From: Temnothorax longispinosus | Taxonomy: Eukaryota; Arthropoda; Insecta; Hymenoptera; Formicidae | Reading direction: 5' to 3' | Assembly: GCF_030848805.1 (NCBI RefSeq) | Contig: NC_092364.1 | Span: 21,123,447 to 21,187,446 of the forward strand | Length of the DNA stretch: 64,000 bases | Part shown: positions 46,413-60,100 of the stretch, piece after piece | Numbering within the stretch: position 1 is the stretch's first letter | Layout: every line of letters starts with the position of its first letter | Made by a program: the position numbers and the translations under genes | The notes under the pieces: model-generated | What the model was told of the DNA's origin: nothing | What the model saw: only the letters and a program-made list of their open reading frames with translations | Databases searched by the model: none

Positions 46413-49400
46413 TGAAGACGCCCAAGAGGATCTTCCCTTCCCATTCTCCCGATTTCTGCGTAGAATCGCTCGTTCGTTCGCTTGCTCGTGCTCGGGAGAG
46501 GAGCATTCTCCTCCGTCGGGGATCCCTCGTTCGCCCTCGCATCCTCGCCCCACCTCGCAACCCCAAACGTGCATGCAGCACGGCATCCCAGCGGCCGGCG
46601 GCTGCTCCTTACGTGATCGAACGGGTTGTCGACGTGCCACCGCCGCCGCCGCCGATCGTTCGCGCGAATTCGATTCAACCAGCGAGCCAATTAATTGTTG
46701 GTATTCGCGAATGCCCACGCCAGCTACTGTTTTCAGCTTAATAGAGTCATTCGTTAACGTATCGTTAGCGTTGTCGCTATGAGACGACGATGTGGGTGTC
46801 ATTGTATGTAACGCGATGATATTGGGTGATAAATATGTATAGTTTCATACTCTTTGCGTATTCTCGATGAAGGCTACTGCTCATTTGTCAGCAGCTGTTT
46901 AAATAGTTTGTTAAACAAGCAACATTTTTATAGCCGGATCTTCGATTTAATTTCCTAATCGTAAGCGTTACTTCTGCAATAGAAGATTAGGTTGCTGATT
47001 ATCGTGCATTTACTTTTATCGAAAGAGATTACATAAAGACGAATATCGAGTTCATTAAATTTAGTTACTAATCATGTGAAAATATCACACAAAGTTTATA
47101 AATAATGTATAGAGCATTCGCCTTTGTAAATGTAAAAGGAATATAAACGGGGAGTAGCGTTTTCTCTTGATCGTATCACGGCGACTCCCAATAAATTTAA
47201 ATGTTATGCCGCTCATGACAGTTAGTATTGTGCGCATTTGCATTAAAGAAATGCGGGACACGGGTACGCTGTGCATATGTGTTTAAATCCCACGCGACCG
47301 CGCCGGGGACAACATCGACTGACGACACAGATGCGACGAGCGTCCAATTCGAGTTCGAGATCATCGAACGGGCGCGACCGACGTAATCGGCAGTGATGAT
47401 TTCATTTTTCTTGTATTTGTCACGTCGCTCTCGCTCCTCGCGGCGAAATCCTGAATATGTAATCGCATTGCCGGCATTGTCCTCCGATTACTTTCAAAAC
47501 GATTAATAAGCGTATTCACCTATCGATTCGTGCGCGTGATGGCCCGCAATCGATGCCTGCATCTATACAACAGACTTGCGTGTGGCAACGCAACTACAAA
47601 ATGGACAAATCAGAAACAATGCACCATAAGATACCCATTCATGCACCTGATTTCGTCACGTGTATCGGGAGCGTTACGTAATAACGACTAGATTACCGAT
47701 ATGCCCCGCGAGAAATCTGACGCGCTCAGATTCTCCCTCGCAACCTTGAGAATTCACATCTCCTCTTTACACATAACGTAAATTCTTTGATCCCAGAAAA
47801 AGAAACAATAGCACTTTGCATAGACAGTCGATCTTCATGAATACTGCAGTAATAACTAGGAAAATTAATATCTAAAGAATTTATATATTAAAAATTAAAT
47901 AATGTTCATCCTGCATGGATTGTTTTAGTCTTCTTTATTATTATATTATACATTATTTGGTAAACTATGCACTATGTGTACAGAAAATAATCTTTCTTTT
48001 GTTTTATAAACACCCGTTCGGGCTCTTCTCTACCGCCATCGCAAGTCGTTTATTTTTCACGCGAGTATTTCATCTTTTCTACGTCCGTCGAAATCCCGAA
48101 GAGTCACGAAGTGTGATTAGTGTGATTACTCCCAAAGCAGTGCATTCTGCAAACGCTTCCATCCGTGCAGAGATCGCAGCGTGCATAATTGCTCGCGAAG
48201 TCGTAATATCTCCTAAATAAGACCGCAATCCGCGATTCGACTCGATGCACACGCGATTCGCCAGCCGGCGAATCGATGCAGACATAAATCAAATCGTCAT
48301 GCAAGAGTTGATGCGATGCATACGTGATATGGACGCCGCGCTTATCCGCGGCAACGCACAATGTAATGTGTCGACCGATGCCCGCGGAAAGCGGCTATTC
48401 ATCATTTTCCACCGACTATTATCGTCCGCCTAACCGGTTGAAAAGTGCATCGTTACCTACCGATTTGTTCTGTCATCTAAACGGGGGTAAATGTCAACTT
48501 ATATCATCACTGCGACGACTAATCTCTTGCAGTCGAGTACTGTAGTACATTTACCGCATTCAATATTGGTATTCTACGAGACATTAATTGATCTATATAT
48601 TATAACAAAATCGAACTCTCGTATCAATAAATTTGTAATAATAATAATCCAACATTCCAATCTATGTATATGTATATATTTTCTTCTCATCTGTGGTTTG
48701 TTACACATTAATTCTTCGATTGCTGCATAGTGTTTTATACATAAATATAATTCTAATTAAAGTTCGCCGCTGTACATCTTGATTGACGCAATTTATTTTT
48801 ATGCAGACGTATACACTTATATAATCGCGCATCTTTATAAATAATAGTACGGCAACGTCAAATTAACTAGCTCACTTTGTTGTCGCACTTGCAAAGTACG
48901 TGCGTACAAAGATGGATAATTCTAGCGTTCGTCGACTTTTGCGCAATACACGTAATATACGCCAGGCAGAAAAGGGACGGTGGAATCTAGGAATCTCCGA
49001 GATTATGCACGTCGGCAATTCTACCTGGTCCTTAGAGCCCGAGAGCTAGGAACGATACTAAGTGTTGTGTGTGTTACAAAGTAATATCTGCGCGCACAAG
49101 GTAAAACTCTACTTCCCCCCGAGTTTAATGCGCGTTAGGTAAACTTGGCGCTCGCCAAGCGATTTTCCTTGCCGAGTACCGTACGGTAATACGCCGGTAA
49201 TACGTGCGAGTGCACAGTGTATACACATATTGTAGTAAATAACACGTCGAAACCTGCGAAATGCCGTCGAGTAAGTGGTATTCACAATTTTCATTAAGCG
49301 CTCGTCGCTGGACGGGAGTAGCGTCTCTCCTCCGGCTCCCTTTCGTCGTAAATACATCTGACTGCGCCGCATACCCCGGAGTGTGCAGTGCGAAATCATA

Positions 49401-52400
49401 AATTTGCACGTTCCCGCCGCGCGCTTTCGCACGCGGCGATTAATATCAGCCGGAACGTCGCCAGCACTCTATCGCGCGTGCTGATTTATCGGACGTTAAA
49501 GTCCCTCGTATCCGTCATTTGTCACTGTAACGCAGCAGGAATATTACTCCCTTCAGACGTTATCTCTACGTATCTATTCGCTCTAACACTGTAAGATAGC
49601 AGCTGCGGATACCGCCAGTTTATTGCACAGTGCGTTGTGCATGAATTATCCTGTAGCAAGTAAAACGACGTCGAAGACGTAATGGATTGTCATTAATCGT
49701 TCATCGACCATAGACTCGAGTTACATCGTGATTATTTTGCTCCGGCTGCACTGTTTCCTGTCTCTATTCCTAGACTTACCGTTATTGTATATTCTAATTC
49801 CTCGCGAATAATATTTTTCAAGATCATCTTTTACGAGTTCGAAAAAACTCGCTGGACATCCAGTTTCAGAGTCGTTTCAATAATTCATCAATAATTTCGA
49901 AATGATAAGGAACATCTTCCTATATCTGCGTTCCCTTTATCTGGGAAACCTATATTTCCAAAACGAGTATTGTTTTAAATCTTTTATTATTATAGTGCGA
50001 GAAGACACTTAAAAAGACAGTAGCACTTTTCTAAAATTGTAAACTGTAAAATTAGCTAACAAATTTTGCTATTCCGAGAAAAAAATTAATAAATTAAGAA
50101 CTTACAATTAGATGCGATAATCGAAATAAAACATAAATCGAAATTCCGAAATAAAACTGAATTTACTTTGTGTAAATCGTGCGGCAGTAGCAGACGACGA
50201 GTAGCGTATTAATGATCCATCTTGACCCGCGCGGAGGCGGTGTAGCGGAGCAATTTCAGCAGCCGACGGGAGATCGCAAAGCTCGGATCGCAGTTTGCAC
50301 AATTCTCGGATAGGAGGATACTCGCCTGGGAGGACCCCGAAGGTATGCGCCTTCTCGAACACGCGCACGAGCGTCTTTGTGCCTCGCCGTATGATGACGA
50401 GGCATACCTAAGCTAACGTAGCTAATAAAACCAGAAAGGTCAGACACGGGGTTCAAGTGGGTCTCGTACACCCCGAGGCGAGCAGGTCTCGGATCTGGAG
50501 CCATCCTGGATGAAATTTGTGACCGACGGGAGAGAGATCCTCCTCTCATCGAGACGTTCGAGCCTCGAGGCGATTCCGCGCCCAACCGCAAGTCCTCAAC
50601 GACGAAATTCGCCGTTGTAGTATCTCACCTTCGGTTTCGATCCAATTCCGCTTCGTGATTCCAATTCATTCGCCTACCGTGCTTGTCGTGCACTTCGCAA
50701 TCCGCGTCTTCCGAGCGAGTCGAATTTATGAGATGGAGAAAGAGAATGAGAGAGAGACAAGTTATACTTAAAGGTTAGTTGATTGACGAGCACTTCCTCC
50801 CTCTTAATAAACTTTCTCCTTTAGGATTTCATTAGTTCTGCCAAATTATTAGAAATTCTGACATTTGAAAACGACGATTTTAATATCTGAATTTCTTAAA
50901 TCCCAGAGACTTTTCTCATACATATCTTCTTCACTTTTACTGCCAGAATTTCGGCACATCATAATCACGTAGGATACGACGAGTAATCTCTATTCGCAAA
51001 TTTTTAACATTCTCTGTGCGATGCAGGATCTTTCGCTATGAGTGTTCATCTTCCCTTTATCGCGATCGCGTCCCATTGTGTTCAACACAATTAAACCTTC
51101 CTCCTCCCCCTTGTTCCGTCTTTCACCATCACGAAAGTCTTTCAAGGTCTCCGATGATCAGCACGAAGGGTGAAGTCGCATGTTTCTCGCGCCGATTTGT
51201 CGGAGAGCGCAATACATTATGTCGATGATGTCACGACATGACTGCGAGGATGTAGTTACGATCGTGGGCACATGACGAGGTGCTTATTAGGGATCGTTCC
51301 TATCGCGACTATATACCCGCGACTATACCCGGATCAATCCGCGAGCGCGAACGAATTGCGAAGCGTTGGCATTCGAAGCGTCTCCTTTCTTCGCGCTGTG
51401 CCATGCCCTTCCTTTCTTTCCGTTATAAATGACGAGCGAAGAAAGGAATTCATGCCGAGAGACTCGTGTCTAACTGTCATCGCGGAGATCCATCCATCAC
51501 GATGATCCCACGACCAGAAACATTCGAGGAAACATTTTAATTTTCGATATTGGTCATTAATTAGCTGACTCCCGTTTCCGTATCTGTTTTTAAATGTTTA
51601 CTGATGCGTCACTCGTATTCAGGATGTTGTGCGTACAAACATGCTATTTTTTTCTTCGTTTTCTGTTTTTTCCATTTCTTCTATTATATTTTCTTTATTC
51701 AATTGATTCAATAACATTTCTAACTCCAATTTTGCTGTTTTATCACATATAATTGTTTTGTTTTAAAATTCAAAATTTTTTAATTGCAAGAAAGAAAATT
51801 TATGGCAGAATACACATGTAAAAGGCGCGACTTTAATTAGCAAATTTATAGTAAAATAAATTCAAAAGAACCTTGATATATATCGGTTAAGCGTTAATTA
51901 CGATATTGACGGAAATACGAGAACAATTATGAAATTCCCCGAAGTAAAAAGCAATGTATGCAGAATATATATTTATAACTTCATGGTTGACTAAAAGAAA
52001 TCAAAGTAAAAAATTGAAATACGTTACATAAATCGAGACACGTTTAAAACAGTTCTGTTATTGAATATGAATACCATTATATATATATGATTAGTTTCAT
52101 TAGTGTGCAAATCTATAAGTTTAGTTCGTCCACGCAAGTTACATCGCAAATCCCGTCCTTCCTACGAGATTTTCTATTTTCCTACCAGCGAATACGCATT
52201 CGCAAGCGAGGACGAGCTGTCAACGTTGTTGTCAGAACAATAGTGGCGTATCGCTAAGTTTTCTTGCGCAAAAGCGCGATGACTGCGGACGATCGGCGAC
52301 ACACTGCGGTGCGATCGCGATTTTTGCGACAGGATACGTCCGGTCCAGAAGTGTCCGATTCCTTGACCGACATCACTGGTGCGAGACTCGAGCCAAAACT

Positions 52401-54035
52401 TTTCACGATTGTATGCAAAATATCGATTTCGTGTATCGCGTGTTCTTGCGATAGTTACTAAAGTCCACTTCTTTCCGTGGCATCTTTCGGTCGCGCAGAC
52501 CCGACAACCTCGTTAACGAGCGAGCGGTTTGCACCTCACGACTTGACAGGCAAACACACACGCACGATTTTAGCTGTTGTGATAACAGGGAGAACAACAA
52601 TATGTGTTGTAAATTGTCATAGTTATAGACCACTCGTCAATTCGTAGTATAATACAAATAAACGTATAATGTAATCCTAAATATCGTGATTTTAAAATTA
52701 CTGAAGTTGTAAACTGATATAATCTTGCAGAAAAAAGAGAACATGCTTTGAAATCAATAATAATATACAATAAGATTTATTAGAAATATATGTATATGTT
52801 TATTGATATATGTAAACGTTTTTTACATCTATCAATTAATCAATATGTATCAATAAATTATAATTATTTTAAGTAGAAAGTTAGAGATTTATTAAATATC
52901 CAGCTCTTTAGAAATTTATTTCAATCATAATTAATCGACAACATTTATCCTTGGATGAATTGCATAATGATATGCGAACATAACTGTATAATTATAATCA
53001 ATATTTATCTAAATATCTATCGCTCTTAAGTCGGCTTGCAGAGCATCTAAGAATTGCAACACGAGGGGACCTTTCGATCTCGATATTTAGAAATAAGCAT
53101 AACAGTTGCACGCATGTGTGCGTGATCTTTAACTCGTTTATAATTGCGACTCAGAAATAATATTAAAGTTATTCGGAAATGCTTTTAAGATTACTCGATA
53201 TCAGACATAATAATTAATTATTTAACCGCATTCTTCTTGAAAACGAGCAAATACAAAATTTTATTCGCACTCGCAATACGCTTCGCGTAAGTATGTAGTA
53301 CACACGAGAGAATCCGATTGTTTTAACCGCGATAGTTAACCATCGCCATTAATAACTGTCAGCTGGTAATGACTAACTGTCAACTGCTGATTATAATTTT
53401 CAACAATACGTCACCCTCGCGCCGCGCCAGTCCACGTATTAAATAGTCTAAACTGACCTTTCGGTTTGCATGCACGTCGAGCTTGCGCGTCGAGCGAGCA
53501 ACAATTTACACTCGCGATATCACGTAATTTGACATCGGCTTCGTAAATCACAACAGGGTTGCCAAATTCATGGATCATTCATGTCTAGCGATCAGCAGGA
53601 ATACCGCAATATTCGCCGTCCTGTTCTCGACCGGTATTTCAATTAGCGTCAATTAATTTCAGAAACGAAATCGAGCGGCTGACCTTTCCAATAACTGCCC
53701 CGTTCAACTTGCAAATGCAATTTGCGTCTCGATAAGTCGCTCGTATTGTGAAGACGTGCCTGCAATGTAGTTAAAATATGTACATCGTGCAACCATGCGA
53801 GCTAATTATCGACAATTATCGCGCGATCGTATCGCGTAAGCAATAAAATTTGACTAGAATCTGCCAAAGGCTTCACGCTCTCGCATTTCTCGCAACTATA
53901 CGCGATCAATTTACGACCCACCTGTTCCATATTTCCTAAGCTCTACCGTGTGACCATAGAAAGTTTCGGAGAACCACTAAATTCGATACCCCGTCATTTC
54001 CATCTCGCGGATAAACCGTGGAGTCTCGAGAGATG

Positions 54036-54057
54036 CGCTCGCTCGCTCGCTCGCTCG
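54036..54057. repeat. GCTC tetranucleotide microsatellite
   Basis: About five GCTC units in an intergenic CpG-rich area. Confidence 0.85.
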
Positions 54058-57000
54058 TTCACGCGTTGTGCAATGGACAGGAGACCGATGATTTGCTTTC
54101 ACTGACTCACCTTTAACATGATATTACGATTACCATTAACATTAATCCGGATGGCATTTCCACGGCCGGTCGGTCCGCCTAAAATTTCGCGCTCGTGCTC
54201 GGGCGCGCGGCGATTAAAACCCACGCCGCGGCAATATAATCACCGTAAAACCGCGTTAAACGGCTATTTATCGGCGCGAGCCGTCGCCGAACGACGCGAG
54301 AATCGATTTTAATTAACAGTTGTTAGAGCCAGCGTCCTTTCGCGGCGACGATCGCCGCGGCTCGACAGCCGATAAATGAATCCGCGATCAATCGACGCGC
54401 AAAAAAGGTCGATGCGTGTACAAGTAATATAAGATTATTACTGTGTCCAACAATAAAGTACGTAATATGATACTTTCAATAGGGTAGACGTAATCCTAGA
54501 GGACTTCTGAGAGACGATCTCTAAGAAGGCGCTTTATGTTTGCCGACACGATAATCAGATAATTGCGCACATTCAATCTTCCAATCGTGGAATTTGTAAT
54601 CTAAAATTGTTCGAAATTATGATATTTTAATGCGAGTACGCTCTTTCAGACAGAAAATTAATATACACTTGTTCGCTCGATCTTTTACAGTCTACAGATA
54701 ACCGCTTATATCATGACGGTCATGACGGCACCGCTCTCGAGAAAGCGGTTCAGGCTCATTTGCCTAATTGCCATTATTTCGACGCGTACGTTGTTTCACC
54801 CTGGATCCATAATGATGCTGCCGAGATCCTCACGTGACCGTCGGCATCGCGTGCCACTTAATAACCGCTAACCAAAAACGGTTATCGCCAAAACGGGAAA
54901 GTTAAATGTTGCGTGGTGTCGAGAAGATTTTTTTACTCGGCGAACTCGGTTTTCGCCGGCTGAAAAGAGTTGAGAAAGACGTACTCTCGTCAAATCCAAA
55001 ACGGGGCCTGGGAGGTACCATCCTTTCTCCTCCCCGCGTTCGTTCTGATGTAACGCGTTAAGCAATCCGCGACGTTTGCGATGTAGCGCGGCCGGGTCGT
55101 AAAGCATCCTTATGTAAACAAATCAATCCGATCCGAGCCACCGTGCGATCGGACTTCGCCGACTTCGACCCATGTCTTCGCGCGTAATCCTGAAAAATCG
55201 CCGAGCGATCTATCGAGCACATGGCGATCTGTAATTTATCCTAACGTCGCAACATAGTCTCGAATCCATTCTCCGCTTATTATACACAAGTACCGCTATT
55301 TCTGAAATATGATGCTGCGAGTTCAACATTTATCACACAACGTGAACAGTGAATAGCAAATAGCTCGCGCACGCGCGCGGTCATCGTTGTAAATAAACAT
55401 TGTTATTGCTGAACAAAAGGATAGTATATCTTGCACATTAAAATAATTTATTATTGTACGTTGGTCATGCCCGGTTCGTTAAGAATCGTTAAAGGCACAG
55501 GGCAAGAATGAATCTTTAATGGATACCTTGGGGGCGCGTTATAATCATAGGTATATACGTGATTACGATATTCAGAATACATAGAGAAGCATGCGCAATT
55601 AAACGATTTAATAGCCATATAGCATTACAGCACAATTATGGTATGACATATTGTCGCATCGGGCACCTACACCGCGATTCTGTTCCCTCTTATCGTCTCC
55701 ACCACTTTTCGCCGAGCGGAGAATGTGGAGGAGCGAGACGCTCGCGAGGGATCATCGCTCGCAGGATATACGCAGGATCTCGATCGCGTCAGTTGGACGT
55801 AATCTCTTCGTGTTAGGATCAAAGTAAAGCGAAGCGATACACTTCGTATTCGGCAAGTCTTCCAGAGACACGGAATATCGTTGATTAGTCGGCTAACCCT
55901 GAACAGTATAACAGAATTCTGATAGAATCTCAATTCTTCTTGAAATTATTACACATAAGAGATTATTTTATCTGAAAAATTTTATACTGACAAAATTAAT
56001 TTTCAAACTCCATGACATGATGTTTGTTGTTTTAAGGTACGTAAGAGTTCTTTTATTTTCGTATTTTCACATGAGTAACGTAACTTATACTGTTTAGGGT
56101 TTAAGGCACGTTCAGGCGACGAGCGAAATCCTCAAAGACGAGTACGAATTCCGATTAATTGCGGCGCGCAATAATTATGCACCAATATAATTTTTTTACA
56201 CAAGTCTGTTATAAACGTAAGTTTTCAAGTCTCATCGTTACAGAGATAAAGAAATGATTCGATCCGCAAATCGCACCGCTCGGCGGTGCAATTAATATAA
56301 ACTCTTGTAATATATTGATCTCTCTCGAATAAGGCACGGCGGTCTTGCGTAATTCATATTTAAGATACTATCGTGTCGCGTCTTATATAATAATGCTGAA
56401 CTTCACTGAACATAGCATGTTGTGCATAGCACATGCAATATGCAATAATTCTGTTCAACATTTTATTTTACCTCGAGCTTTGATGGCAGTCGTATTATCG
56501 GCCGTATGCATAAATTACACCTCCAGAATGGTCTTACAGCTTCTCGTGTCGCTGCACCATCGCGATTTCTTAAGATATTAATGTAAAACAAGTTGTGCTT
56601 CAATAGCAATCCCCGTTGCATTTCAAATAAAAATAAATTTAAAAAACGCGAAACATCCCAGAACTGCTAAAAATGTTTTCTTTTTTTTTTATTACTGTTA
56701 CATGTGTTGATCAAAATTTCGTGATCATTATAATAAGAACAAATAAAATTATTTACTTATTAAAAATCCTTCTATGTCAATTAAAGAACAAAGAATTTAT
56801 TTCTTTTATTCTCACTTCGCTTGTACTCATCGATCTCACGTTCCGTCGACTCGCCTAATCGTGCCTCGTCTTGCACGGACAAAGTAGACACTAGTACTGC
56901 TCGACAAGCTGATCATCGATAAAACGATCATAGAGCCACCGTGCGATTAATAAATATCGATTTCCAGAAATGAAGAGCGCGTAACATTTTTCTGCTTTAA

Positions 57001-57155
57001 CGTTTATCCCGGAATTAATAGCCAAGATCGAATTATCCGCTTCGAACCATCCGCTTCGAAAAAATCTTTCATATATGAGTAATATGACAGAAGGATATCG
57101 TTGGTGTCCATGTCGATATATCGAAGCGTTGGGAGCAGTCCTAGCGTAGATATTT

Positions 57156-60100
57156 CTAATATCTCCTGTAGGGGTCTTCCTCTTCGGGATGAGCCGCATT
57201 GTGCGCCAGGGCACGTTGTATCTCTATCGGTATCGGCGGCGGTGTCGGCAGGTGCGCCCCACTCGCTACAAAGCCATTCTCATCGGCTGTGTAAGTGACC
57301 AGGATCGGGGTGCCGTCCGGGGCCGTGTAACTATATTGACCTCTGACCGCCTCGATCTGGTTCGGCCCAATATTCTTCGGCTGTCCGGTCTCCGCTACGG
57401 AGATACCATTTTCCGTGTCGTAGCTGCAATAGAAGTAGATTGTTTAGACATATTGCAAACTACTTTTTATGAGAAGAGAGAAATATTGCGGTTTAATAAA
57501 ATAAAAAATAAATAAAATAAATTTTAAGTTATAAATATGTGTGAAACTTTTGATATTAGTCCGCAAATAAGATTAACAAGATTTGCCTGAGATGGTTTAG
57601 TTTTCGAAACGAGAATATCAATATTTTATTTTAAAAAAAATTAGCGTGTGATTTCGTATGAGAATACATTTGTAGAATCTGAGTAAATCCAATTAAAGTC
57701 CATCATGAAACCGTTTAGAACGACAATCATCGGCTCTATGACTAACTCATTTCGTATCCATTTTCCCACCGACCTGCCATTGGGAAAACCAGTCAGAGGA
57801 AAGCGCTACCACCTTCGAGATGTTAGGTGGAGCCTGGCCGAGTCTCAATATCCTAGAGACAGGTGTCACGGGAGGGGCCCGAGTTAGGTGCGAACTCCAG
57901 GGTAGCGAGGATGGGTGAGGAAGGTGAGCGCGTAGGTGGGCAGGCAGGCAGAGGTAGGCAGGTAGGTCGATTGTAATTGTTCAATTGCGCAATTATTGCG
58001 AGCTGTGCAGCCGAGTGGCGCGCGTACGATTAACATCAAAGCCAATTATGTATCCTTCCTTCGGCCGAGACGGGTTCACGGTTTTTGCGATTTTGATTAA
58101 GGCGACTCTGGTCGCCCAAGTAGCGCCTAGAGAACCGTCTGGTGACTTGACCCGCGCGTAAATGGTCCGCGACCTCGGCACGCCCGAACGATTATCTTAA
58201 ATGACTTAAATGATACAGTCACACAAAGTCCCGGAGTTAGAAAGCGTCGAAAGATAATTGATTATTACGGAGGTATGTCGGCTCGTCGGAAAACTATTTG
58301 TAAGGACCATTGAGCTTGAATGAAATATTAGGTCGCCCAGGAATGAGTGCCAATAATGCGGAATGGATGTTGCAACGGTAATCGCAGGATTTTAGTCTCT
58401 AAAGTCGATTGTTGCGTTCGTTAATTGCATATGCAACGCGAGATGCGCCGTGTAGATTTAGCGCGATGTAAATATCACGACGCGAGAGAGGATCGCATCA
58501 CCTAATAGATAATTCGATAATCACCGACCTACAATCTCGTCGCGTTTGACTAATTATAGCGAATCGTACGATCTATGTTAGAAAGTCAGAGTGAGGTGAA
58601 AATACTTCGACACCTCTTTGAGATGGTCGACTTTTCTTACGGACTCTCGTGTAGAATTTTGCATAATCATTGATCCCAGTCTAGTCCGATAATTATCCGA
58701 TAATTCAAGATAATATTTCAGGTAAAGAGAGAGAGAGAAAGAGAGTGTGCACATGTTGCGGAACTAACGTAATAATTATTGATGCTTACATTTCGTGCAG
58801 AGTTCTGCAAGCTTGAATATGTTGTAAGCCTGTAATAATTATCATTCGAGCTATGACTAATCATTTTACGCGCAATTCCATCTCCATTACCTATTTAAAT
58901 AAATGAATCAGTAAATATTTAACGTTTCTATACTATTGAATCAAATTTGATGTTAATTAAGTTTAATCAGCTTTTTTTCATCGTGCGTGATGATCTTGCC
59001 ATATTTGCATTATATCGAAATATTTTTCTCGTTAGGAAACGTAGTTTTTCTACTGTTGAACGCGGGAATATAAAATTTTTCTGAAAAAGTTTTTACTTTC
59101 AGATATCTTAATCTCGAACGATTTCTATAATCGTCTCGCAAATTGAGTTGTACACATGACAAGCAATTATGAAAATTAATTGCTTGTAATAAAATATGAT
59201 AAAATCAGATAAATTTTATCGCATTCTTAAGATAGTCGTAAAAGAATTAAGCTAATCGGAAATTTTTTTATTATTATTGAATCGCATCAACTTTATACAC
59301 GATAACATAAATTCGCAATGCACGCGTGATTACTGCACCGGCATACGAGTCTGCATATTTTTTTTCGTGTGTCTAATTACGGTTAATAGAGCATACCGTA
59401 CTCAGAAACATTCCCAAGCGACCGTGTAAGATTATTGGCCTTCGCACGATTCAAATTTTCTTTCTCTTCTCATTTGAACGCTATTTCCGCCGTACACATC
59501 GCGAGATTCGAGAATTGCTTGGGTGGGCGGGCAATAAAAATAACTGCAAACCTGACTAATAAACGTTGCGCGAGCACGATCGACATAATTGCAACGTTCA
59601 AACTCCTTTTTTGGATGGTAAAAGGATGTCGGCACCATCAAGATTAAAAAATAGCAGCTAAACAATGCTTATATATATACGTACTACCGAGAAATGACTC
59701 GGCGCATCCCACATCTTTTCAGACAATCATATCGATTCTTCTCGATCAACTATACATTTTATCCTTAACGTAGTACTTATGGCATATATATTTCTGGAAA
59801 CGAAACTTTTTTATTAATAAAGTAATCTTCCTTTGAAGAGGATCAATTTATGTCAAAATTCCATTGATAACTGATAAATTACTAATTGCTTTATATAAGG
59901 CAAGAAAGTTTTTAATGCTCTTTTTCTTTTAAAATGATATTTTTAATTATGTATCATTTTCTTAGTTTTATCATCTATGAAAAAAATGTCGGAAACTTGG
60001 GGGATAGTATATAAACATTTGTTGAGAAATAATATACAAGTTCTAATCATCAAAACGCGTCACCACTTTCGTACGTTTCCGGTGCATTAACTACACTTCC

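Larger units (their letters stand above)
46315..57155. other. Gene-poor region between the two RR-1 cuticle genes
   Basis: About 10.8 kb. The left end (46.3-46.8 kb) is CpG-rich and should be the promoter of the 43.8-46.3 kb cuticle gene. Other richer islands lie at about 47.3-47.7, 49.1-49.6, 50.2-50.7, and 54.0-55.2 kb. A (GCTC)n run is at 54036-54057. A minus-strand ATG TTA AAG followed by GTGAGTC lies at 54120-54106, resembling the tiny first exons of the cuticle genes, but no matching downstream exon was found. No convincing gene. Confidence 0.55.

Noticed and set aside
46342..46802. Overlapping ORFs of 109-146 codons on both strands
   Set aside because: Long frames are open in several registers at once because the region is CpG-rich and stop-poor. 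It coincides with the promoter of the cuticle gene; translations show no domain.
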